From the NCBI GenBank assembly GCA_016342415.1, contig JAEIOD010000001.1, positions 1-64,000 on the forward strand: 64,000 bases of DNA. Direction: 5' to 3'. Below, piece after piece: positions 35,871 through 43,815 of this stretch. The notes beneath the pieces are model-generated. The model worked only from the letters and a program-made list of their open reading frames with translations. It made no database searches and was not told the origin of the DNA. A program made the position numbers and the translations under genes. The DNA comes from Clostridiales bacterium (GTDB lineage Bacteria; Bacillota; Clostridia; Peptostreptococcales; Acidaminobacteraceae). Positions within the stretch are counted from its first letter, which is position 1. Each line of letters opens with the position of its first letter.

Positions 35871-37382
35871 TGAAAAGAGCAGTAGGTTATTTTAGAGTAA
35901 GCACAAATAAAGAAGAACAAAAGCAAAGCCTTTTTAATCAAAAGGCACTATTTTTACAGTTTATAAAGGACAATGACTATTCATACAACAATTTTTATGT
36001 TGATGTTCAAACTGGAACAGCTACAGAGCGTAAGAATCTTATTAAAATGCTTGATGATGCTGAAAAAGATTTATTTGATATTATTATTTATTGTAAAAGA
36101 GCTTTCGAGGCTTGCGAGGAACTCAGAGTTAGCTCAACGCATAAAAAGATTGACAGAAAATAATCGTATTCAAATAATTTCTCTAGATGGTCAGGTAGAT
36201 ACTTTTAATGCTGATAAAAATGAGAATTTCGGATTGTTTGCTTGGATGTATGAAGCTGAAGCACTTAGAACTAGCCGAAGAATAAAAGCTGTATACAAGA
36301 AAAAGCAGCTAGATGGAAATTTTCTCGGTTCAATCCCTCCATACGGTTTTTTACTTGAAGAAAAAAAGCTTATTCCTCGTGATGATGAAACTATTGAAGT
36401 TATCAAGATTATTTATACTAAGTTTTTAGAAGGTTGGGGACAAGATAAGATTGCAAGGCATTTATCAGGACTTGGTTATCCAACACCTGCACAAGTTGTA
36501 AAGAAAAAAAATGCAGGTATTTACTGGCACGGTTCAAGTGTGAAGAAGATTTTAACAAATGCAGCTTATATAGGTCATCTTGTTCAAAACTGTGAAACTA
36601 GCATAAGTATCACCAATAAAAAGCGTGTGAAAATTCCAAAAGAAGAACAAGTATGGGTTTATAACACACATAAAGCCTTAATTGATGAAACTACATTTAA
36701 CTTAGTTCAGCAGAAAATTGAAGGAAAAAAGAGAAACGGCACATTTAAAAGATATTTAGATACTCGCCATCTCTTCACTAATTTTTTATACTGTGCCGAC
36801 TGTGGTGCTCCACTATGGTATAAACAAAGTGTTGAGGGCTATCTCTGTGGTGTTCATATAAAGCACGGAAATAACGGCTGTTCTAGCCATAATATCAGAG
36901 AAGCACATTTAATCTCAATCATAAAAAAAGATTTAAAATCTTTATTCAAAATTGATTTAGAAAAGTTTAAAATTGAATCTAAGTCAGAAAATGCAGAAAA
37001 AAATAGCAGTCGTCAAATTGAGTTATTGGAAAGAAAAATTCAAAACATGACCAAAAAAAATAAAGCCTACTTAGACAAACTCATTGATGAGATTATCACA
37101 GATGAAGCTTATAAAGAATATGTAAAAATCAATAATGAAGAGATTGAACAGCTTAAATGTAAATTAGCTGAATTAAAAACATTATCAGAAAATAAAAAAC
37201 CTGACCTAAGTTCAATCAAGTCAGATTTAGCCAAAATAATAAATTTAGAAGTAATTGACCGAGAACTTTTAAATTTACTAATTGACCATATTGAAGTTAA
37301 AGACAATGGAGAGCTGAAAGTATTTTATACTTTCGCTTCTCCAATCTTAGAATATAACTATAAGAATTTAAAATCAATATGA
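35870..37382 (+). pseudogene. Large serine recombinase, frameshifted
   Basis: The first frame begins MKRAVGYFRVSTNKEEQKQS with the catalytic serine at residue 11. Near 36080-36095 the sequence has about four extra bases (a duplicated ATTT or TTAT) and the frame shifts into VKELSRLARNSELAQRIKRL. The second frame then continues to the end with the recombinase domain, a zinc ribbon (FLYCADCGAPLWY, LCGVHIKHGNNGC) and a coiled coil. Without correction no full protein is made. The layout and about 500-residue length match the intact recombinase of element 4. Confidence 0.85.
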
Positions 37383-37389
37383 TTTTGCA

Positions 37390-37434
37390 CTATTCTTTTA
37401 ATTTTAGCAAGCAACACGTCTCCACATGTCTTGT
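37390..37434 (-). pseudogene. Displaced rlmD 3' end (element 3/4 junction)
   Basis: The minus strand reads TRHVETCCLLKLKE then TAG. It sits eight bases beyond the stop codon of the element 3 recombinase, convergent with it, just as the intact rlmD end sits 23 bases beyond the element 4 recombinase. Confidence 0.8.
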
Positions 37435-37555
37435 ATATTTATCGGTGATTGATGGAAGTGACAATTTCTATTTGCTCTATAAATTTCAATTCGTAATATA
37501 TAAGTAGAGGTATAATAACCTTTACTTATGATTACATATTATGAAATAAGAATAA

Positions 37556-38431
37556 CTATGCTTTAACTTCAGCATAAGCAATGCGTTCAATTGGCATGAT
37601 AGCCATCTCTCTTCCAATGGGTTCAAAATAACGCCTTTGGTAATCTGTATTACCAACATCTTCTATCAAGGCAAGGCCACATTGCTCTATAAACTCTGAT
37701 ATCTTTTCTGACTCAAGACCAGTAATCCACTCTTCTCCAACTCTCTTCGCCATTTTAATAACCTTTCGGTATTCGGGAAAAGTTTCTGAAGAGGTGAATA
37801 GACTTTTAGGCACATATGTGAATACAACTTGGCTGCCTTTTAAACAAGATGCGATGTATTCCAAAGTACCAACGACTGCTTCAAGCGTGATATATTGCGT
37901 AACGCCTTCCCAAAGAAACAATGTTCTCTTATCTTTATCATAACCAGCCTTAACAAGTTCATCTCCAAGATTTTGAGTATTAAAATCAATCGGTACAAAC
38001 TTAACATGTGCAGGAATGCCACCTTCTAATCCCGACATTATTTTTTTATAATTATCCATAACAGGCTTTTGGTCAACATGGTAGTATTCTAATCCTTTGA
38101 AATCAAATCTTAAACATTTAGTGTCATAACCCCCACCTAGATTGACTACTGCATCAAATTTATTTGCAATCGCAGCCTCCAAAACATCATCCATATACCT
38201 TGTTCGGCTGATAAAGCCACCGTAAATACCAGGACCAGCCTTCTCTATTAAATTCATCATCCAATTTCTAACACCTTCATGCTTCATGATATTTATGAAG
38301 AATCTGTTAAAGCCAGTAAGAAACTCCTTGGAATATTGGTCAGTATATAGCCTCTCTTTTTCTGCAAACAACATTTCCATCGCTCTGCTTGATGCTGCCT
38401 TTTCTGGAGTTGACATACTTTTATTTTTCAT
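37556..38431 (-). CDS. Class I SAM-dependent methyltransferase, LCM family
   Basis: The ATG at 38431 follows AAAGGA and is preferred over 38467, which lacks a ribosome site (291 residues). It belongs to the leucine carboxyl methyltransferase-like family (PF04072 type). RTRYMDDVLEAA, the SAM loop VVNLGGGYDTKCLRF and FLWEGVTQYIT are the key blocks. In bacteria such enzymes O-methylate carboxyl groups of small metabolites, often polyketide or other secondary products. The substrate here is unknown. It is the cargo of element 4. Confidence 0.88.
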   Translation of the reverse strand: MKNKSMSTPEKAASSRAMEMLFAEKERLYTDQYSKEFLTGFNRFFINIMKHEGVRNWMMNLIEKAGPGIYGGFISRTRYMDDVLEAAIANKFDAVVNLGGGYDTKCLRFDFKGLEYYHVDQKPVMDNYKKIMSGLEGGIPAHVKFVPIDFNTQNLGDELVKAGYDKDKRTLFLWEGVTQYITLEAVVGTLEYIASCLKGSQVVFTYVPKSLFTSSETFPEYRKVIKMAKRVGEEWITGLESEKISEFIEQCGLALIEDVGNTDYQRRYFEPIGREMAIMPIERIAYAEVKA

Positions 38432-38540
38432 TGTATTATAATCCTTTCTATCAGCTATATTATACATATGTTTTTAATGACCTCAAACTAATTGTATCAC
38501 AAACAATTAGAATAAAGGCAATTCACCTACAAATCTTAAC

Positions 38541-38722
38541 AAAAACTTACAACTAGAAAAACTTACACAATATAAGTTTTTCAGACTAAATAATTTAAGT
38601 TCTTAAATCCATTGATTTTAGTAGATTTTCTTCAAAAAAATATAATTTTAAAAAACTTACATCATATAACTTATATGTTTTCCTCAAATTGTAAGTTTTT
38701 TTGTGTTTTTTGTAAGTTTTTC
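38541..38722. repeat. Iterated motif A (AAAAACTTACA), six copies
   Basis: Copies lie at 38541, 38556 and 38651 in direct orientation, and at 38573-38582, 38690-38700 and 38711-38722 in inverted orientation (TGTAAGTTTTT). They occupy the region between the methyltransferase and the recombinase unit. They may be protein binding sites. Confidence 0.7.
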
Positions 38723-38744
38723 AGAAGAAATCAAATTAGATTAA

Positions 38745-38837
38745 TTTACCAAAACTCCAAGTTATTTTACCAATAGTAACGTTCAATTTACCAAAAGTTA
38801 CTTTAGTTTACCAAAAATTAAACCCAGTTTTGGTAAA
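38745..38837. repeat. Iterated motif B (TTTACCAAAA), five copies at about 21-bp spacing
   Basis: Direct copies begin at 38745, 38766 (one or two mismatches), 38787 and 38807, and an inverted copy (TTTTGGTAAA) begins at 38828. The 20-21-bp step equals two helical turns, so bound proteins would lie on one face of the DNA. The array lies 117-209 bases upstream of the small ORF preceding the recombinase. Confidence 0.75.
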
Positions 38838-38953
38838 TTTATAATTTGAGTGGAGGTATTTTATAAATTAGCTAGTATTATTCATTTCTTATACCTTCTT
38901 TCAAAAAGTATGACGTATTTTCTCTAAGTTCCTCTGAAAGAGAGGAAAAGAAT

Positions 38954-39112
38954 ATGTCAAACACTAAGAGGCAACAAAACGATTTTTTTAGTTTATTTCT
39001 ACTATATCTTGTTGAGGAACTTGATGAGATTGAAAAGAAGAGTTACAATGAAGACCAATTAGAAATAGTCACTTCCAAGAAAGGTAACAATGACTTGGAG
39101 GTGCAACAATGA
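38954..39112 (+). CDS. Small protein translationally coupled to the element 4 recombinase
   Basis: This 52-residue ORF begins MSNTKRQQNDFFSLFLLYLV and ends DLEVQQ. GAGAGGAAAAG precedes its ATG. Its TGA overlaps the recombinase ATG in ATGA, and the GGAGG for the recombinase lies inside it. I recognise no domain. The position is the same as the small ORF of element 3, although the sequences differ. Confidence 0.6.
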   Translation: MSNTKRQQNDFFSLFLLYLVEELDEIEKKSYNEDQLEIVTSKKGNNDLEVQQ

Positions 39113-40587
39113 AAACAGCATGTTATATAAGAGTTTCTACAGATAGAGTAGAACAAGAAGAATCTCTTGAAAATCAAAAAACTCTTTTTATTCAGTATAT
39201 CAAGGAAAAAGGTCTTGAATTAGCTGGTTTCTACAGCGATGTAGAAAGTGGCACAAAAGAAAAAAGAGATGGTCTAGATAAGATGCTAGAGGATGCAAAG
39301 GATAAAAAATTTGAAGTTATTATTTCTAAAGATCTGTCAAGACTTTCTAGGAACGTAAAACTAGCTTATCAAATTAAAGAAGTAATGGAGAATAAAAATA
39401 TTCACCTTATTACTCTTGATGGTCTTGTTGATACTACAGACTTTGCAAAGCAAAATATGTTTGGACTCTATGCTTGGATATTTGAACAAGAATCTGTAAG
39501 AATTTCTAGTAGAATTAAATCGGTCTATAAAAGCAAAATGAAAGAAGGTTTATTTTTAGGATCCATTGCACCTTATGGCTACTCTATTACTGAAAGTAAA
39601 TCCTTAGTTGTTAGAGACGACATAACACATTTAATTGTAAGAGAAATATTTGATATGTTCTTAAAAGAACATTCTTACCAAGGTATTGCAAAACATCTTA
39701 CGGCAAAAGGTATACCTACTCCAAGTAGTGTGGCTGGAAAATCTAATGCAGGTTCTTACTGGCATGGTTCAACAATCAAACTTATTTTAAGTAACCCACA
39801 CTATACTGGCGATATGGTTCAGGCAAGAGAAGAAACCATTAGTGTTACCAATAAAAATAGAAGAGCTTTACCTTTAGAAGAGCAAATTAGAGTTGAAAAC
39901 ACACATGAGGCTATTATCGATAAAGAAACATATGCAAGAGTACAAAACATCATTTCAAAACGTAAGAAAAAAGGCAAAGGTAAACAAAAGAAAATAACTT
40001 ATCTTTTTACCAACTACCTTTACTGTAGCGATTGTGGTGGTACATTAAAATTTGTTAAATCAAGAAAAAGTTATCTCTGTGGTAAACATCATCGTTATGG
40101 CAATCATATTTGCACATCACACATCATTAAAGAAGATGCAATTACAGATACTATTACAGATGATTTATCAGGACTTGTTGCTAGTCTTAGTGATGAAAAG
40201 TTAGCTTCAGCCATTAAAGCTTTAAGAAAGCAAAATAGTCAATTAGATGGCGAATTTAAACGACTTAATAAACTAATTTCTACTAATGATAATAAAAAGG
40301 AAAAGCTTCTTGATTTACTTCTTGCTGAAACCATTGATGAGGATATTTACCGTCTCAAAATGAATAAACTAAACCTAGAATCTCTTAATCTTGAAGAAAA
40401 ACTTTTAGGACTTAAATCTCAATCAGAAGGTAATGCCTTTTATTCCCACGAAAGATTGGTAAAAGAAATCAATGATATTAAATCTTTTACTACTATTAAT
40501 CGAAATGTACTACAGAAATTTGTAAATAGAATTATAGTAAATAATAATGGTACATTCGATATTGAGTACAACTTTAAAATAAACTAG
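39109..40587 (+). CDS. Large serine recombinase, intact
   Basis: This 492-residue protein has an N-terminal resolvase domain with the catalytic serine at residue 10 (CYIRVSTDRVEQEESL). A recombinase domain follows (PYGYSITESKSLVVRDD, SNPHYTGDMVQAREE). A zinc ribbon lies near residues 305-345 (LYCSDCGGTLKF, LCGKHHRYGNHIC), then a coiled coil and C-terminal part. Large serine integrases of this kind recombine short att sites without accessory proteins for insertion. Its 3' end lies 23 bases from the converging rlmD stop, the presumed attachment site. It is the only recombinase of the array without a frameshift. Confidence 0.92.
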   Translation: MKTACYIRVSTDRVEQEESLENQKTLFIQYIKEKGLELAGFYSDVESGTKEKRDGLDKMLEDAKDKKFEVIISKDLSRLSRNVKLAYQIKEVMENKNIHLITLDGLVDTTDFAKQNMFGLYAWIFEQESVRISSRIKSVYKSKMKEGLFLGSIAPYGYSITESKSLVVRDDITHLIVREIFDMFLKEHSYQGIAKHLTAKGIPTPSSVAGKSNAGSYWHGSTIKLILSNPHYTGDMVQAREETISVTNKNRRALPLEEQIRVENTHEAIIDKETYARVQNIISKRKKKGKGKQKKITYLFTNYLYCSDCGGTLKFVKSRKSYLCGKHHRYGNHICTSHIIKEDAITDTITDDLSGLVASLSDEKLASAIKALRKQNSQLDGEFKRLNKLISTNDNKKEKLLDLLLAETIDEDIYRLKMNKLNLESLNLEEKLLGLKSQSEGNAFYSHERLVKEINDIKSFTTINRNVLQKFVNRIIVNNNGTFDIEYNFKIN

Positions 40588-40606
40588 CAGGGCCTAAGCC
40601 CTGCTA
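40585..40606. terminator. Bidirectional terminator between recombinase and rlmD
   Basis: TAGCAGGGC pairs perfectly with GCCCTGCTA across CTAA. The first three bases are the recombinase stop codon. Confidence 0.75.
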
Positions 40607-40609
40607 TAA

Positions 40610-42061
40610 CTAAACTTTTCTTGTCAACACCGATACACATTCAACGTGTGTCGTATGAGGGAACATATCAACAGGTACAATCTTCTCAACTTTGTATCCT
40701 TTTTTTGTTATATAAGATAAATCTCTAGCTTGCGTTTGAGGATTACATGAAATATAAATGATTTGTTTTGGCTTTAGTTTTACAACTGAAGACAAGAACG
40801 TTTCATCACTTCCAGCTCTTGGCGGATCCATAAACACTGTAGAAACAGGCATTTCTTCTTTGGCCATTTGAACCATAACTTCACCAGCATCACCTTGAAT
40901 GAATTGAGTATTTTTTATATTATTCAATCTCGCATTTTTGATGGAGTTTCTAATAGCATCTTTGTTAATTTCTACACCAAATACTTGTTTCGCCTTTTGT
41001 GCTGCCAATAATGAAATGGTACCAATACCACTATAAGTATCTACCACTATATCCTCATCTGTCAGATTTGCCATCTCCATCGCGATATTATATAGCTTTT
41101 CAGTTTGAACTGGATTAATTTGATAGAAAGATTTTGGAGACAAATTAAACTTAAGACCACATAGGGTATCTTGTATTGTACCTTTTCCGTAAATAACCTG
41201 CTCAATATCTCCAAGTACAATACTTGTTTTTTTATCATTAATATTTTGTACAATTGTTGTAATCTCTGGATGTGCTTGTGTTAAAGCTTTTACAAAATTG
41301 TTCTTTCCTGGGAACATTTTATTTGCAACAACTAAAACAACCATGACTTCTTTACTTTCAAAACCCGTTCTGACTAAAACATGTCTTAAGAATCCGAACT
41401 CTTTATCTTGATCATAAACTTTGTATTTAAATTCATTACATAACCTTGTGACAGTTTCAACAATTGGATCTGCTACTTTATCTTGAACAATACACTTCGT
41501 AATTGGAACTACATCATGAGAATACTGTTTATAGAAACCCGACTGAACTTTTTTATTTTGCCATGCAAAACTAGAAATCACTTTATTTCTATAGTAATAT
41601 GGTTCATCCATACCAACAATTTTGTCTACATCAGCAAAATTAGTCAACAGCTTTTTTACCATACCACTTTTAAATTTTAGTTGTTTATTATACGATAAAT
41701 GTTGTAATTGACATCCACCGCAGACACTGAAATAAGAACACTTAGGCGTTATACGATCGTCCGAACTTGTTAATCTTTCAATGATTGTAGCATCATAAAA
41801 CTTACCTACTTTCTGTAAAGACAACTTTGCTTCTTCACCAGGTAATAAATTCATAACTGTAATTTTATCTTTATCATTAATAACAACCCCTGCACCATCA
41901 TCATTTAGGTACTCAGCCTTGCCATTTATTTCAATACCTTTATAAATCGGCTTATGTTTATGGGTTTGATTGCCTCTCTTTGCAGGTTTCTTATTTTGAG
42001 TGGGTTTTCTATCTGATTTTTTATTCTTTTGAGTAGACTTCCTTTTCTTGTTATCTTTCAT
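40610..42061 (-). CDS. rlmD: 23S rRNA (uracil-C5)-methyltransferase, RlmD/RumA family
   Basis: From the ATG at 42061 the protein has 483 residues. A basic Lys-rich N-terminal tail is followed by a TRAM domain (GIEINGKAEYLNDDGAGVVI). A 4Fe-4S motif CSYFSVCGGCQLQH lies at about 110-125. The SAM-dependent methyltransferase domain shows DTYSGIGTISLLAA, FMDPPRAG and YISCNPQT with the nucleophilic Cys. The end THVECVSVLTRKV lies next to an integrated recombinase and is presumed to have been supplied by element 4. It overlaps no gene, but its start lies ten bases after the preceding gene's stop. Confidence 0.9.
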   Translation of the reverse strand: MKDNKKRKSTQKNKKSDRKPTQNKKPAKRGNQTHKHKPIYKGIEINGKAEYLNDDGAGVVINDKDKITVMNLLPGEEAKLSLQKVGKFYDATIIERLTSSDDRITPKCSYFSVCGGCQLQHLSYNKQLKFKSGMVKKLLTNFADVDKIVGMDEPYYYRNKVISSFAWQNKKVQSGFYKQYSHDVVPITKCIVQDKVADPIVETVTRLCNEFKYKVYDQDKEFGFLRHVLVRTGFESKEVMVVLVVANKMFPGKNNFVKALTQAHPEITTIVQNINDKKTSIVLGDIEQVIYGKGTIQDTLCGLKFNLSPKSFYQINPVQTEKLYNIAMEMANLTDEDIVVDTYSGIGTISLLAAQKAKQVFGVEINKDAIRNSIKNARLNNIKNTQFIQGDAGEVMVQMAKEEMPVSTVFMDPPRAGSDETFLSSVVKLKPKQIIYISCNPQTQARDLSYITKKGYKVEKIVPVDMFPHTTHVECVSVLTRKV

Positions 42062-42071
42062 AATGTCCCTT

Positions 42072-42842
42072 CTAATCATCCATGAGTTCACTCATGATGT
42101 CTTTTATATAAAATATTGCATCTATGTCTTTTCGAGTAGGTACAATAGCAAAATAGTATTCTTCCAATGATTGTATATCTAAATGTTCTTTATTCTTAAC
42201 AAGAGATTCATAAAGATCTCTTTGTTTTATAATATCAACTGTTGCAAAATGAAATATCCCACTTAACTCTTTCTCAATGACTTCTCTTTGCAATATGGCT
42301 ATTTGAGTTGTCAATATGAGAGAAAGATAAAGCACATCATATACAGTTACTTTCTCAAGATGTGCATTTCTGATTTGATCCATTCTAGGAGAGTCTTTTG
42401 CCAGTACCATTGGTAATCTTATAATATGTCCTTTGTCAAATGATTCAATTATTTCTTCACATGATACTTTAAAAATACCGTACTCGGATTTAGCATTCAA
42501 TGTACTTGATTCAACTTTAATTTCACTAGAATCAGCATCAAATACATTAACCGTAGAATAATAATATAACATCATTTGATGGACTTTACCATAGTTAACT
42601 ATTTCTTGATGACACATTAATTGATGTTCAAATGAACCTCTAGTACATGATATAAAATAATCGGGCTGATGGCGTTCTAAAACAGGTAGAATACTCTCTT
42701 TTTCCAAATCAAATGCAATATGTTTATAATCATATAAATCCTGTGATCTAGATAATCCTACTATCTCAAAATCATTTCCAAATTCCGTTACTAAATGACG
42801 ACCTACCAATCCAGTATCTCCAAGGATCATTATTGTCTTCAT
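42072..42842 (-). CDS. RmlD-like NAD(P)-dependent sugar-nucleotide reductase/epimerase fold protein
   Basis: This 256-residue protein begins MKTIMILGDTGLVGRHLVTE, a Rossmann nucleotide-binding loop (GxxGxxG). YYSTVNVF and SEYGIFKVSCEEII resemble the catalytic Ser and YxxxK of extended short-chain dehydrogenases. It is closest in layout to dTDP-4-dehydrorhamnose reductase (RmlD) but shorter than usual. The substrate is unknown. Its start overlaps the DUF2156 gene by four bases. Confidence 0.75.
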   Translation of the reverse strand: MKTIMILGDTGLVGRHLVTEFGNDFEIVGLSRSQDLYDYKHIAFDLEKESILPVLERHQPDYFISCTRGSFEHQLMCHQEIVNYGKVHQMMLYYYSTVNVFDADSSEIKVESSTLNAKSEYGIFKVSCEEIIESFDKGHIIRLPMVLAKDSPRMDQIRNAHLEKVTVYDVLYLSLILTTQIAILQREVIEKELSGIFHFATVDIIKQRDLYESLVKNKEHLDIQSLEEYYFAIVPTRKDIDAIFYIKDIMSELMDD

Positions 42843-43714
42843 TTGTCACCTATTCTTATATTGAATTTTTTAATCAAGTCTACTGGATGATAAGATAATT
42901 TTGATTTCCTGAGTCCTTCTATCCCTAAATCTTGTTCTCTATTGACATACTTATAACCTTCTAACGATTTTATATACTGGTTAAATACCATTGGATACAG
43001 ACCATGATATCCCGATATGGCCTTTTCAAAATGCATCACCAATGTATTTTTATTAAGTCGTTCTCCTATCACAAATGCTACAGGTTTTAACTCAATGTAT
43101 AATACACCACCACTTATATCCAACTCATCGAAATTCAACAATACATCGTATATTGCATCTAGTTCGATTAGATCATCACCTTTTTTATCCTTAAACCAAT
43201 CTAAGCATACTTCTTTTACATCTTTAAAATTTTTAATAGAAAGGGATTCGTAATGCCAATTATCATACTTACTCAAAAATTGATTGATATGATTTTTCTT
43301 CTTATGATACTTATTGCCACTTAATGATTTCATTTTTTCAAAGTCATAAAGGTAATCAAAATCATTTCTAATCCCTATATAAGAATAACTGAAATTCATA
43401 TCGCGAATGGTATTTAAAAACTTTTCATCGCTCTTCTTAATAATAAAAGGTTTACCATTCAAGAATTCTTCCATCGATTCAATTGATTGGGTTAAATCAA
43501 TTAAGTTGTCATAATTGCCAATAGGCTGTGATAAATAGTACTTATCATTCTTTATATTTATTAACCACAAATAATCATCTAGTATTATATAATGGAAATT
43601 ATATTTTTCTCTCCAAGCAAAGAGATTGGTAAAAGAAATTTCGGAAGTTGTTATTTGATACATGTCAATAAATGAACTGATAATTTTTCTATCGCCAATA
43701 TCAATTTTTTTCAT
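42839..43714 (-). CDS. DUF2156 family protein
   Basis: This 291-residue protein matches DUF2156, a GNAT-fold domain also present at the C-terminus of phosphatidylglycerol lysyltransferases. Indicative blocks are SFTNLFAWREKYNFHY, KYHKKKNHINQFLSKY and VNREQDLGIEGLRKSKLSYH. It has no membrane segments, so it may transfer an aminoacyl or acyl group in the cytosol, but the function is not known. It overlaps the following reductase gene by four bases. Confidence 0.85.
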   Translation of the reverse strand: MKKIDIGDRKIISSFIDMYQITTSEISFTNLFAWREKYNFHYIILDDYLWLINIKNDKYYLSQPIGNYDNLIDLTQSIESMEEFLNGKPFIIKKSDEKFLNTIRDMNFSYSYIGIRNDFDYLYDFEKMKSLSGNKYHKKKNHINQFLSKYDNWHYESLSIKNFKDVKEVCLDWFKDKKGDDLIELDAIYDVLLNFDELDISGGVLYIELKPVAFVIGERLNKNTLVMHFEKAISGYHGLYPMVFNQYIKSLEGYKYVNREQDLGIEGLRKSKLSYHPVDLIKKFNIRIGDK

Positions 43715-43815
43715 ATACTCTCCTTAAAGTTCTATATCACTCATAGCAGTTTATAACAGTATGATTGTTGTTTCCATCTATTATTTTACCATATTTACAC
43801 AATAAACGACCACGT

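Larger units (their letters stand above)
34164..37389. mobile_element. Element 3: acetyltransferase cassette with large serine recombinase
   Basis: The 3.2-kb segment lies between the displaced rlmD ends at 34119-34163 and 37390-37434. It holds a GNAT gene with an upstream leader ORF and terminator, 580 bases of unexplained non-coding sequence, a small ORF and a frameshifted large serine recombinase that ends eight bases from the next rlmD tail. The gene order mirrors element 4. Confidence 0.65.
37435..40609. mobile_element. Element 4: methyltransferase cassette with intact serine recombinase
   Basis: This 3.2-kb segment carries a minus-strand methyltransferase gene, an intergenic array of repeated motifs, a small ORF and an intact recombinase, in the same order as element 3. 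It lies between the displaced tail at 37390-37434 and the present 3' end of rlmD, so it is probably the latest insertion. Confidence 0.65.

Noticed and set aside
38541-38837. CRISPR array
   Set aside because: The repeats are only about 10 bp, occur in both orientations, and the 21-bp step leaves no spacer of normal length; no cas genes are present.
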